Positions 17,442-26,328 of a DNA stretch of 64,000 nucleotides are shown here, one piece after another; position 1 is the stretch's first letter; every line of letters starts with the position of its first letter. The notes under the pieces were generated by a model. The model saw nothing but the letters and a program-made list of their open reading frames with translations. It did not search any database and was not told the DNA's origin. The translations under genes were made by a program, and so were the position numbers. The DNA is from Flavobacteriaceae bacterium Ap0902 (GTDB lineage Bacteria > Bacteroidota > Bacteroidia > Flavobacteriales > Weeksellaceae): contig WTFG01000010.1 of NCBI GenBank assembly GCA_009835005.1, positions 1 to 64,000 of the forward strand, read 5' to 3'.

Positions 17442-19841
17442 ATGAAACTACGGTTCTTATTGATTTCTTTTTTCACAGGGTACTTTGGTTGGGCTCAAAC
17501 ATTGCAGATTAGGGATTCTAATACAGAAAACCCTATTCCAGAGGTTCTAGTTTTAGATGCTAATGATAATGTATTAGGTACGACAGATTATTCTGGTAAG
17601 ATTCCACTGAATGAATCATACCAGAATTTTTTGTCTTTTTTTAAAGAGGATTATCAAATAAAAGAAGTAGATTTTACAAACTTGGCGTTAACCTCTGACA
17701 TCCTTATCTATTTAGAGAGCGAGGTGTTTCAATTAAAAACAGTTTCTGCACAAGGTTTTAAATGGAAAACAAGAAAGGAAAACACACCAGTCAATGTTCT
17801 CTCGTTTACAGAAGAGGATATTCAATTTAATCAACCTCAAACCACAGCAGATGCACTTACCTATACAGGAGAAGTGTTTATACAGAAAAGTCAATTAGGT
17901 GGTGGGAGCCCCATGATGCGTGGATTTGCTACAAATAGAGTGTTAATTGTTGTGGATGGAGTTAGGATGAATAACGCCATTTTCCGCTCTGGCAATATAC
18001 AGAATGTCATAGGGATAGACCCTTTTACGATTCGCAATGCGCAAGTAATTATGGGGCCAGGTTCTGTGTTATATGGCTCTGATGCCATAGGCGGCGTCAT
18101 GGACTTCTCTACAGAAGAAATACAAACCTCATCTCATTTGAAGATGATGGGGAAAACAACTGTTAGATATTCTACTGCTGCAGAAGAAAAAAGCGCGCAT
18201 GCAGATTTATCTGTAGCAAGCCCGCAATGGACATCTTTCACTTCTTTTAGTTATTCTGATTTTGGTGATTTAAAAATGGGCAGCAATGGACCAGCAGCAT
18301 ATTTAAGACCTCAATATGTAGAAATCACCTCAGATGGAGATTTCATGATGACCAATGAAAACCCAGAAGTACAAAGGCAATCTGGTTATAAACAAGTAAA
18401 CTTCTTGCAGAAAGTCAAGTTCAAACCGAGTGATATTTGGGATTTAAATTTCTCTTTTTCTTATGCTAACACTTCTAATGTTCCCAGATATGATAGACTG
18501 ATTAGATATAGAAATAACGAATTGCGTTCTGCTGCGTGGTATTATGGACCTCAAGAATGGGTTCAGACTGCTTTTAGAACAACGATAAAACCCAATGCAA
18601 CTTGGGTAGATGAATTTACCTCTATTTTATCTCATCAGTATTTCAAAGAAAGCCGCCACGATAGAGATTTCAATACGCCCATTAAACTTAATAGAATAGA
18701 ACAAGTGAATGTCTGGAGTTGGGATCATGCTTTTTATAAGAAATTTAATGATAGGAATGAAGTTTTCTATGGGCTGGATATGCATTTGAATCATGTTAAT
18801 TCTTACGGAAATAGCAAAAATATACATACAGGACTTCAACAAGAAATTGCCAGCAGATACCCTAATGGCTCCAAATGGAATCAAATTGGAATTTACGCCA
18901 AAGATATATGGCAACTTAATCATAACTTAAACCTAGAAACTGGATTGCGATACAGTTATGTTAATTCTAAATCTAGTTTTAATAGAAAGTTTTATGATTT
19001 TCCTTTTGATAAGGCTGATTTTAACCATGGGGCTTTAAGTGGTAGTATTGGATCTACACTACAATTAAAGAAAGGATTTAAGTTCAATGTGAATATAGCC
19101 ACTGGCTATAGAGCACCCAATATAGATGATATCGCCAAGGTTTTTGATTCTGAACCAGGCAACGTGGTAGTACCAAACCCACAATTGAAACCAGAGCATA
19201 TTTATAGTATAGAAGGCGGAATTTCTAAAAAATTCGGTAATCTTTTATTATTAAACATACACGGATATCATAGTTGGCTGCAAGATGCGTTGGTGCGCAG
19301 AGATTTCAGTTTGAATGGGCAGGATTACATTCTATATGACGGTGAGTTAAGCAAGATTCAAGCAATTCAAAATGCCGCTAGAGCCAAGGTTTATGGCGGA
19401 TTATTCTCTATGGAATTCAATTTATCTAGAAACTTCAAATTTTTAGGAAACTTTAATTATACCCATGGAGAAGAACAATTAGAAGATGGCACTTGGTCAC
19501 CGCTTCGCCATGCAGCACCCTTATTTGGGAAAGGTGCTTTAATTTTTGAAAGAAAAATCCTTAAATTAAGTTTAGAAACCATATTTAATGGTGAAATTAG
19601 TGCAGAGAAGCTCCCGCCGAGCGAAAAATCCAAAGATTATCTCTATGCATTAAACAACAAGGGAGAACCTTATGTGCCAGCTTATTCCATCATCAATTTT
19701 AAATCACAAATTACTTTAAATAATTATTTAACCTTAAACTTGGGATTAGAGAATATTTTAGACAAAAGATATAGGCCGTATTCATCTGGAATTTCTGCAC
19801 CCGGTAGAAATTTTGTAATTTCGGTTCAAACATTTTTTTAA
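17442..19841 (+). CDS. TonB-dependent receptor (heme/transferrin-receptor-like)
   Basis: Outer-membrane receptor of 799 residues from the ATG at 17442; a TTG 18 bp upstream is in frame but the ATG gives a clean signal peptide (MKLRFLLISFFTGYFGWAQ). Next is a carboxypeptidase-regulatory-like beta domain (about 22-90), then the plug (about 120-235) with MMRGFATNRVLIVVDGVRMNN and GPGSVLYGSDAIGGVMDF, a pattern shared with hemoglobin/transferrin-type receptors. The 22-strand barrel ends in ISVQTFF. The substrate is not determined. It follows pyk by 35 bp and abuts the dCMP deaminase gene (last base shared with its ATG). Confidence 0.88.
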   Translation: MKLRFLLISFFTGYFGWAQTLQIRDSNTENPIPEVLVLDANDNVLGTTDYSGKIPLNESYQNFLSFFKEDYQIKEVDFTNLALTSDILIYLESEVFQLKTVSAQGFKWKTRKENTPVNVLSFTEEDIQFNQPQTTADALTYTGEVFIQKSQLGGGSPMMRGFATNRVLIVVDGVRMNNAIFRSGNIQNVIGIDPFTIRNAQVIMGPGSVLYGSDAIGGVMDFSTEEIQTSSHLKMMGKTTVRYSTAAEEKSAHADLSVASPQWTSFTSFSYSDFGDLKMGSNGPAAYLRPQYVEITSDGDFMMTNENPEVQRQSGYKQVNFLQKVKFKPSDIWDLNFSFSYANTSNVPRYDRLIRYRNNELRSAAWYYGPQEWVQTAFRTTIKPNATWVDEFTSILSHQYFKESRHDRDFNTPIKLNRIEQVNVWSWDHAFYKKFNDRNEVFYGLDMHLNHVNSYGNSKNIHTGLQQEIASRYPNGSKWNQIGIYAKDIWQLNHNLNLETGLRYSYVNSKSSFNRKFYDFPFDKADFNHGALSGSIGSTLQLKKGFKFNVNIATGYRAPNIDDIAKVFDSEPGNVVVPNPQLKPEHIYSIEGGISKKFGNLLLLNIHGYHSWLQDALVRRDFSLNGQDYILYDGELSKIQAIQNAARAKVYGGLFSMEFNLSRNFKFLGNFNYTHGEEQLEDGTWSPLRHAAPLFGKGALIFERKILKLSLETIFNGEISAEKLPPSEKSKDYLYALNNKGEPYVPAYSIINFKSQITLNNYLTLNLGLENILDKRYRPYSSGISAPGRNFVISVQTFF

Positions 19842-20269
19842 TGAGCAGTAAACAAAAGAAATACGATATAGCCTATTTAAGAATGGCTAAAGAATGGGGA
19901 CAACTGTCTTACTGCACAAGAAAAAAAGTAGGTGCATTGATTGTAAAAGACCGCATGATAATATCAGACGGGTATAACGGTACACCCAGTGGATTTGAGA
20001 ATGTATGTGAAGATGAGGCAGGCTATACCAAATGGTATGTCCTCCATGCAGAGGCCAATGCCATTCTAAAAGTGGCTTCTTCTACGCATAATTGTAAAAA
20101 TGCTACGTTGTATATTACACTGTCGCCTTGCAGGGAGTGTAGTAAACTTATTCACCAAGCTGGAATCAAAAGAATTGTATATATAAATCAGTATTCTGAT
20201 ACTTCTGGCATAGATTTTCTAGGGAAAGCAGGTGTCGCTGTAGAACAAATTACAGAGGATGAGTTATAA
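19841..20269 (+). CDS. dCMP deaminase family protein
   Basis: A 142-residue zinc-dependent cytidine-deaminase-fold enzyme, probably deoxycytidylate deaminase, supplying dUMP for dTTP synthesis. The zinc and catalytic residues are visible as HAEANAI (His69, Glu71) and PCREC (Cys97, Cys100). The insert with GTPSGFENVCEDE matches dCMP deaminases/ComEB rather than cytidine or tRNA deaminases. Its ATG overlaps the preceding TAA by one base, and the S41 protease gene follows 6 bp later. Confidence 0.9.
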   Translation: MSSKQKKYDIAYLRMAKEWGQLSYCTRKKVGALIVKDRMIISDGYNGTPSGFENVCEDEAGYTKWYVLHAEANAILKVASSTHNCKNATLYITLSPCRECSKLIHQAGIKRIVYINQYSDTSGIDFLGKAGVAVEQITEDEL

Positions 20270-20275
20270 TATTAA

Positions 20276-21871
20276 ATGAAATCTCTTTACACATTTCTAA
20301 ATTTTTTTGGTGCAATTTTAGCGATTCTATTGGTTTTTGCCATTGGATTCCGCGCAGGACAGAAGTATGATATTGCTGTGGATGAAAATAATGATTATGT
20401 TCCAATCTCTTATTCTATTAATGAACAGAAGATGAGGAGGCTTATGAGCTTGATAGATAATCATTATGTGGATCAAGTAAATACAGATAGCCTTATAGAT
20501 AACACCATTCAATACATCATGTCTAATTTAGACCCCCATAGCGTGTATTTGGACCAAAAAGTTTCTAAACAAATGGATCAGAAAATGCGTGGTTATTATA
20601 TTGGAATTGGAATGGAGTATGTGATTTTTCATGACACGCTCTTCGTGACACGTGTAAATACAAATTCACCTAATTCTAATCTCTTACAATTAGGTGATAG
20701 AATTATCAAAGTAAATGATTCTATAGTCACAGGTGCTGAGACGGAAAATGCCCACAAATTGATTCAAGGCGAACCTAATACCTTTGTAAAACTCTCTATA
20801 TTGCGTAACCATAAAAATATAGAAATTAAGGCACAAAGAGCCATTATACCAGACGGTACAATTACAGATAGTTATATGCTTAATGATTCTCTAGGCTATA
20901 TTAAACTCAAAAGATTTGGAGAACACAGTTACACAGAGTTTAAATCTAGTTTGCGAAATTTAAAAAGTAAAGGGATGAAGGTACTTGTCTTTGATTTAAG
21001 AGGAAATTCTGGTGGATTGATGTCTGTAGCAGAAAAAATTACAGATGAGTTTTTGACGAATAATCAATTAATTGTATTTACCAAAGATGCCAAAGAGAAG
21101 AAAAAACGCTATTACGCTACCAATAAAGGTGATTTTGATGGGGAACCTTTGTATGTTTTGATAGATGAGGAATCTGCCTCTGCAAGTGAAATTGTGGCTG
21201 GTGCTATTCAAGACAATGATGCGGGAACTATTGTAGGCAGAAGAAGTTTTGGCAAAGGTTTGGTACAAAGAGAAATCAGTCTAGGAGATGGAACCAAACT
21301 ACGTCTAACCACCGCAAGATATTATACGCCTTCTGGACGGTCTATCCAAAAACCTTATATCAATGGGAAGGGAAAAGATTATATGAAAGATATCACCAAC
21401 CGATATCTGAGAGGAGAAATGTTTTTTTTAGACAGCATTAAAGTGCCAGATTCCCTCAAATATAAAACAGCCAAAGGTAGAACAGTTTATGGCGGTGGAG
21501 GAATCATTCCAGACGTTTTTGTACCATTGGATAGCATTCAATATAGTGTATGGTATTATACCTATAGAGACAAAAAACATTTTGATGAAAAAATTGTAAA
21601 CTATATTGATCAAAACAAATTAAAGTTTAAAAATATTAAAGAGGAAGATTATATTGCATTTTTTAATCCCAAACCCTTAGCAGAAGAACTAATCTCTGAA
21701 ATTGAGGGAAGAGAAATTCATTGGCGACCAGAAGAAGAGGAATATTTTGAAGCTCTAATCAAAGCTACCATTGCCAATTATGTTTATGGAGATCAAGTTT
21801 CTCAAAAAATATGGATCAAACAAGATCCTATGTTAAAGAGAATTACCGCACTGGAAAAAGAAAAGCAATGA
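20276..21871 (+). CDS. S41 family C-terminal processing protease
   Basis: A 531-residue periplasmic serine protease anchored by an N-terminal helix (about residues 5-27). A PDZ domain follows (about 95-185), then the S41 catalytic core: the DLRGNSGG motif, the ESASASEIV serine motif and the catalytic lysine in GRRSFGKGLVQ. The C-terminal 150 residues are less conserved. It is CtpA-like and distinct from the longer Prc-like protease at 30.2 kb. Its stop codon overlaps the xerD start (ATGA). Confidence 0.92.
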   Translation: MKSLYTFLNFFGAILAILLVFAIGFRAGQKYDIAVDENNDYVPISYSINEQKMRRLMSLIDNHYVDQVNTDSLIDNTIQYIMSNLDPHSVYLDQKVSKQMDQKMRGYYIGIGMEYVIFHDTLFVTRVNTNSPNSNLLQLGDRIIKVNDSIVTGAETENAHKLIQGEPNTFVKLSILRNHKNIEIKAQRAIIPDGTITDSYMLNDSLGYIKLKRFGEHSYTEFKSSLRNLKSKGMKVLVFDLRGNSGGLMSVAEKITDEFLTNNQLIVFTKDAKEKKKRYYATNKGDFDGEPLYVLIDEESASASEIVAGAIQDNDAGTIVGRRSFGKGLVQREISLGDGTKLRLTTARYYTPSGRSIQKPYINGKGKDYMKDITNRYLRGEMFFLDSIKVPDSLKYKTAKGRTVYGGGGIIPDVFVPLDSIQYSVWYYTYRDKKHFDEKIVNYIDQNKLKFKNIKEEDYIAFFNPKPLAEELISEIEGREIHWRPEEEEYFEALIKATIANYVYGDQVSQKIWIKQDPMLKRITALEKEKQ

Positions 21872-22758
21872 ACTGGGAGATGGCCTTAGAAGAATATAAG
21901 AATTATCTAAAATTAGAAAGAAATCTATCAGACCATACAATTTCTAATTATTTAAGAGATATTACTAAACTCAAAACCAGTTATCAAACATACAAGCCAG
22001 CTCAAATCACGACAGAAGAAGTTAGGAATTTTTATTATGATGTATCTAAAAACTACGCAACACGTACGCAAGCCAGAATCTTATCTGGAATTCGGAGTTT
22101 TTTTGATTTTCTAGTGATGCAAGAAATTGTAGACGTTAATCCAACTGCATTGATTTATTCTCCCAAACTACAAGCCCATATTCCAGATGTCCTAACCTTA
22201 GAGGAAATTAATAAAATTAGTGCCGCTATTGATTTATCTGATCCTTTTGGTCATAGAAACAAAGCCATCATAGAAATGTTATATGGCTGTGGCCTAAGGG
22301 TATCAGAATTAGTAGAACTCAAATTATCTGATTTATTTTTAGAAGAAGATTATATTCGTGTAACTGGAAAAGGCAATAAACAAAGACTTGTCCCTATCGC
22401 TGCATATACCCAGCATATATTGAAGACTTACATAGAAAAAGTGCGGGTGCATCAAAAAGTTAACCCCAAGTTTAGTGACCATATCTTCATTAATAATAGG
22501 GGAAACAAATTAACCAGAGTGATGATTTTCACCTTGGTCAAAAAGTTTGCAGCCATAGCCGGAATTCAAAAAAGTATTAGCCCACACACTTTTCGGCATA
22601 GTTTTGCAACACATCTGTTGAAGAATGGTGCAGATTTGCGTTCCATCCAGCTCATGTTGGGACATGAAAGCATTACAACCACAGAAATTTATACACATAC
22701 AAATAGGGAACATCTTAAAGATAATTTAAATAAATACCACCCTAGAAATAGAAATTAA
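21868..22758 (+). CDS. xerD: Tyrosine recombinase XerD-like
   Basis: Site-specific tyrosine recombinase that resolves chromosome dimers. 296 residues from the ATG at 21868, which overlaps the stop of the preceding gene; this start gives the usual Xer N-terminus, and a longer upstream frame is unlikely. The N-terminal SAM-like DNA-binding domain covers about 1-100. The catalytic residues are visible: Arg144 (GCGLRVSEL), Lys169, His240 and Arg243 (HTFRHSF), His266 (LGHESI) and nucleophile Tyr275. Nothing suggests a mobile element, so the housekeeping role is favoured. Confidence 0.93.
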   Translation: MNWEMALEEYKNYLKLERNLSDHTISNYLRDITKLKTSYQTYKPAQITTEEVRNFYYDVSKNYATRTQARILSGIRSFFDFLVMQEIVDVNPTALIYSPKLQAHIPDVLTLEEINKISAAIDLSDPFGHRNKAIIEMLYGCGLRVSELVELKLSDLFLEEDYIRVTGKGNKQRLVPIAAYTQHILKTYIEKVRVHQKVNPKFSDHIFINNRGNKLTRVMIFTLVKKFAAIAGIQKSISPHTFRHSFATHLLKNGADLRSIQLMLGHESITTTEIYTHTNREHLKDNLNKYHPRNRN

Positions 22759-22816
22759 TTATAACCCTATTCAACTTTTAGTTTGTTAAAATAATTTACT
22801 TCACACGAATTAACTT

Positions 22817-22824
22817 TACATTTG
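22817..22824 (+). promoter_or_regulatory. Putative -7 element of the Bcr/CflA transporter gene
   Basis: TACATTTG lies only 4 bp before the GTG start at 22829. If used, transcription would start at or within a few bases of the start codon, giving a leaderless or nearly leaderless mRNA. Confidence 0.45.
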
Positions 22825-22828
22825 CAGC

Positions 22829-24022
22829 GTGGAAATAACTAAAAAACAAAAGGTCATATTATCTCTTATATTAGGGAGTGTTGCCGCTTTAGGACCATTT
22901 AGTATAGATATGTATTTACCTGGTTTTCCTGCCATTGCAGAGGACTTTGGCATCACGGAAAATCAAGTTTCCTATACCCTCACCAGTTATTTTATAGGAA
23001 TTTCTTTAGGTCAACTAATCTATGGTCCTATTCTAGATAAATTTGGAAGGAAAAAACCATTGATGATAGGACTGACCATTTATGTTATTGCTGCCATTGG
23101 ATGTGCATTGGCTTCTGATCTAACCACGCTGATCATCATTCGTTTTTTCCAAGCATTGGGAGCAAGTGTGGGTATGGTTGCAGGTACCTCTATTATCAGG
23201 GATACTTTTGATGACAACCAAGAGGTGGCTAAAATGTTGTCCTCTATATTGTTAGTGATGGGCGTGGCGCCAATTATAGCACCCACAGTAGGTAGTTTCT
23301 TTGTAGAACATTTTGGCTGGCGCTCACTTTTTTATTTATTAGCTGGTCTAGCGATTGTGATTAATATAAGCTTAAAGCTCTTTTTAAAAGAAACCTATGG
23401 CTATCATCCAGAAATCCAATTAAAATTCAAACCCATTGCTAAAAATTACTGGAATGTTTTGAGGATTTCTTCTTTCCTAAAGTTTTCTTTAGCTGGTAGT
23501 ATATCCATGTCTATTATGTTTGCGTATATCTCTACAATACCCATGATACTTATGAATATTTATGAGGTTTCTCAAGCAACTTTTGGAATTCTATTTGGTT
23601 TAAATGCAGGAGGTTTTATTATCGGGAGTCAAGTGAATCGCGTTTTACTAAAGAAAATAGATTTAAAGAAATTAACGTTAATCGCGATGTGGGCACAGCT
23701 TATCATCGCTATTCTATTCATTGTAACAGCATATACAGTGCATTTACCGTTGGAAATCTTTTGTGTCTTGATGTTTTTAATTCTATTTCTTTTAGGCTTT
23801 GTAAATCCTAATGCAATGGCGCTCTCTTTAGAATCCATGCGTACCAATGTCGGGGCTGCCTCTGCGCTAAACGGTAGTTTACGCATGGGAGCAGGTGCTC
23901 TAATGACTTTTCTAGCAGGGAAGTTTTATAATGGAACACCTCATACCTTGATTTGGTTTGTCGTAATATTAAGTTTTGTAAGTTTACTTTTTGTATTGGA
24001 TTATAGAAGAAGCCACAGTTGA
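22829..24022 (+). CDS. Bcr/CflA-type MFS multidrug transporter
   Basis: A 397-residue inner-membrane drug:H+ antiporter of the DHA1 family, with about 12 hydrophobic segments. The family hallmark PFSIDMYLPGFPAI is at about residues 22-35; the MFS loop motif GPILDKFGRKKPL follows TM2; motif C resembles LVMGVAPIIAPTVG. The start is GTG, with no in-frame ATG before the first membrane helix. Its 3' end faces gmk with an 11-bp gap. Substrates are unknown. Confidence 0.88.
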   Translation: MEITKKQKVILSLILGSVAALGPFSIDMYLPGFPAIAEDFGITENQVSYTLTSYFIGISLGQLIYGPILDKFGRKKPLMIGLTIYVIAAIGCALASDLTTLIIIRFFQALGASVGMVAGTSIIRDTFDDNQEVAKMLSSILLVMGVAPIIAPTVGSFFVEHFGWRSLFYLLAGLAIVINISLKLFLKETYGYHPEIQLKFKPIAKNYWNVLRISSFLKFSLAGSISMSIMFAYISTIPMILMNIYEVSQATFGILFGLNAGGFIIGSQVNRVLLKKIDLKKLTLIAMWAQLIIAILFIVTAYTVHLPLEIFCVLMFLILFLLGFVNPNAMALSLESMRTNVGAASALNGSLRMGAGALMTFLAGKFYNGTPHTLIWFVVILSFVSLLFVLDYRRSHS

Positions 24023-24033
24023 TTTAAAAGATT

Positions 24034-24606
24034 TTATTTGTCCAGAAAATTATGGACAATCTGTAGAATTTCTTCTTGTGCTTTGTCTAAGTCATCATTC
24101 ACTATCACCACATCAAAGTCTTCTGCAAACGTTAATTCATCTACTGCCTTGTCAATTCTCATTTGCAGCTTGTCATCGCTATCGGTGTTTCTAGTCTTCA
24201 AGCGATCTGCTAATACCGCTAAACTTGGTGGCTGTACAAAAATAGCTAAAGCCTTGTCTTTAAATTGTTTTTTTAGGTTTAACCCACCTACTACATCAAT
24301 ATCAAACAACACATGTTTACCGCTATCCCATATACGCTGAATTTCTGATTTTAAGGTGCCATAATAATGATTCTCATATACCTCTTCCCATTCTGCAAAC
24401 TCATTATTATCTATCTTCTGCTTAAACGCTTCTGGGGCCAAAAAATAATAGTCTTTGCCATGCTCTTCTCCTACTCTTTTATCTCTGGTAGCACAAGAAA
24501 TAGAAAAAGCCAAATCATTTGATCTTTTCTTCAATAAATGTTTTACCAAAGTAGTCTTACCAGCACCTGACGGAGCAGAAAATATAATCAATTTACCGTC
24601 TTTCAT
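24034..24606 (-). CDS. gmk: Guanylate kinase
   Basis: Phosphorylates GMP to GDP. A 190-residue P-loop kinase: FSAPSGAGKTT at residues 9-19, the GMP-binding segment SCATRDKRVGEEHGKDYYFL, and HVLFDIDVVGG for the central strand. Its ATG overlaps the final base of the upstream yicC-like gene, so the two are translationally coupled, a pairing widely conserved in bacteria. Confidence 0.97.
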   Translation of the reverse strand: MKDGKLIIFSAPSGAGKTTLVKHLLKKRSNDLAFSISCATRDKRVGEEHGKDYYFLAPEAFKQKIDNNEFAEWEEVYENHYYGTLKSEIQRIWDSGKHVLFDIDVVGGLNLKKQFKDKALAIFVQPPSLAVLADRLKTRNTDSDDKLQMRIDKAVDELTFAEDFDVVIVNDDLDKAQEEILQIVHNFLDK

Positions 24607-25463
24607 TATAAAATGTTTAAGATTTGTTCTTTAATTTTTTCTAGCTCATCTTTCATTTCCACCACAATCTTCTGCAATTCTGCATGATTGGATTTAGAAC
24701 CTAATGTATTGATTTCCCTACCCATTTCCTGGGTGATGAAATTTAGCTTCTTACCATTGCTTTCTGGTAAATTCATCGTTTCTATAAAATATTCACAATG
24801 CTTTTGTAAGCGCACTTTTTCTTCTGTAACGTCTAATTTCTCTGTATAAAAAATTAGTTCTTGTTCTAGCCTATCTCTATCTACCTCTTTAATTTCTTCT
24901 AGGCTCTTGATCATGCGTTCTCTAATGGTCGCAATTCTTTCATCTTCATATTGAGGAACTTTCTTTAATAAAGCAACAATATTAGAAACGCGCAATTTAA
25001 ATTCATCTTCCATGGATTTCCCCTCATCCATGCGGAATTCTGTCACTTTGTAGACAGCCTCTTGCAATGCTACTTTAAACTTCTGCCACTCAGAATCTCC
25101 CCATTCAATCGTATCCTCTGACGTGATATTAGGTAAACGCATCGCCGCCTCAAATCTTTTTTCTAAGCTAATTTCTGGAGAAACAGCTTCTATTTGAGTC
25201 ATATAATTTTGAATCAAAGGAATATTTAAGGCTAAATCTCCTTCTTCTCCGCTTACTTGGGCATTAATATACACATCTATTTTGCCACGCTGTAGGCCAG
25301 ATGCTACCAACTTTCTTATTTCTAATTCATATCCACGCATATCATAAGGCAGCCTGACATTTACATCTGCGTTTTTACTGTTCACAGATTTCACGTCAAT
25401 AGTATAACGTGCGTGTTTAAGCTCAACAGCTGATTTACCGAATCCGGTCATGGATTGTAACAT
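24606..25463 (-). CDS. YicC/YloC family endoribonuclease
   Basis: A 285-residue member of the YicC family, shown in other bacteria to be a stress-linked endoribonuclease. Recognised by the N-terminus MLQSMTGFGKS, the YTIDVKSVNSKNADVNVRLP segment and the C-terminal KKLNFITQEMGREINTLGSKSNHAELQKIVVEMKDELEKIKEQILN hallmark region. First gene of a two-gene operon with gmk. Confidence 0.93.
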   Translation of the reverse strand: MLQSMTGFGKSAVELKHARYTIDVKSVNSKNADVNVRLPYDMRGYELEIRKLVASGLQRGKIDVYINAQVSGEEGDLALNIPLIQNYMTQIEAVSPEISLEKRFEAAMRLPNITSEDTIEWGDSEWQKFKVALQEAVYKVTEFRMDEGKSMEDEFKLRVSNIVALLKKVPQYEDERIATIRERMIKSLEEIKEVDRDRLEQELIFYTEKLDVTEEKVRLQKHCEYFIETMNLPESNGKKLNFITQEMGREINTLGSKSNHAELQKIVVEMKDELEKIKEQILNIL

Positions 25464-25480
25464 AGATCAATAACTTTAGT

Positions 25481-25488
25481 CAAAAATA
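25481..25488 (-). promoter_or_regulatory. Putative -7 element of yicC-gmk
   Basis: The minus strand reads TATTTTTG, 17 bp before the yicC-like start. Confidence 0.45.
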
Positions 25489-25524
25489 AGGAAATTATAT
25501 CGGATGTGAGATGCCTCATTTTAT

Positions 25525-25542
25525 TAGATTAATTCTAATCTA
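25525..25542. promoter_or_regulatory. Inverted repeat upstream of ferritin, possible iron-regulator site
   Basis: TAGATTA-ATTC-TAATCTA is a perfect 7-bp inverted repeat with a 4-bp spacer, 77 bp before the ferritin start. Its position and AT-rich dyad form would suit a Fur-like or other metal regulator; no proof from sequence alone. Confidence 0.35.
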
Positions 25543-25618
25543 TATTTCTTTCTTTAAAATGCAGAAAAAAGGCATTGATTTTGTTAAAATTTAAAACCGA
25601 ATTAAAAGAAAAGAAATT

Positions 25619-26149
25619 ATGAAAAGAATATCAGATAGAATGGAAGAGCAATTGAACATTCAATTGACCAAAGAGGCAGAAGCCGCACAAGTTTTCTTGG
25701 CTTATGGTTCTTGGGCAGAAACCCAAGGATTCCCAGGGATAGCAGAATTCTTCTATGGCCATGAAGAAGAAGAGCGTGAACACATGAAAAAAATTATGCG
25801 TTACATTAATGGCCGTGGAGGTGAAAGCAAATTCCCGTCTATTCCTGCTGCGCCAGCCAATCCAGAAAACTTAAAAGATTGTCTCAACAAAGCCTTGAAG
25901 CACGAGATAGAAAACTCTAAAGCTATCGATGAGATTGTAAATCTAGCACATGAAGAAAAAGATTGGGCAACATTTAATTTCGCACAATGGTTTGTAAAAG
26001 AACAAATTGAAGAAGAAACATTGGTGCAAAATCTTATAGATAAATATAATTTGGCTTCTGATGAAAAAGAGAACAATGAGAACTTGTATGAGTTAGACAA
26101 GGATTTAGCAACGGCACCACAAGAAGTTAAAATCCCAAGGGAAGAGTAA
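25619..26149 (+). CDS. Non-heme ferritin
   Basis: A 176-residue iron-storage protein with the four-helix ferritin fold, cytoplasmic 24-mer. The ferroxidase-type residues appear in LTKEAEAAQVFLAYGSWAE, in FFYGHEEEEREHMKKIMRYI (the E..EREH metal motif) and in helix D near AQWFVKEQIEEE. The last 20 residues are acidic. It is a single gene with a dyad upstream and a strong terminator downstream. Confidence 0.95.
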   Translation: MKRISDRMEEQLNIQLTKEAEAAQVFLAYGSWAETQGFPGIAEFFYGHEEEEREHMKKIMRYINGRGGESKFPSIPAAPANPENLKDCLNKALKHEIENSKAIDEIVNLAHEEKDWATFNFAQWFVKEQIEEETLVQNLIDKYNLASDEKENNENLYELDKDLATAPQEVKIPREE

Positions 26150-26175
26150 TTTAAATTTTTCTAAACCTATATATA

Positions 26176-26208
26176 AAACCCCGAATCGCATTGATTCGGG
26201 ATTTTTGT
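26176..26208 (+). terminator. Terminator of the ferritin gene
   Basis: CCCGAATC (26180-26187) pairs with GATTCGGG (26193-26200) and is followed by a T-run. Confidence 0.85.
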
Positions 26209-26302
26209 TCCATAAAAGTTTCAGGGAAGAGATTTTATGATTCAAATCATAATTTATTGATTTTCAGTGTGATTTAATTTATAAGCCTTCATAACTACAA
26301 TA

Positions 26303-26310
26303 TATATTTG
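26303..26310 (+). promoter_or_regulatory. Putative -7 element of the TonB receptor/lipoprotein pair
   Basis: TATATTTG ends 18 bp before the ATG at 26329. A TTCTAAAT sequence, also seen twice in the heme-locus promoter region, follows directly at 26311. Confidence 0.5.
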
Positions 26311-26328
26311 TTCTAAATTAAAATAACA

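Noticed and set aside
21868-22758. Tyrosine recombinase as the integrase of a mobile element
   Set aside because: It is inside a housekeeping operon, coupled to the S41 protease gene, with XerD-like length and motifs and no attachment sites.
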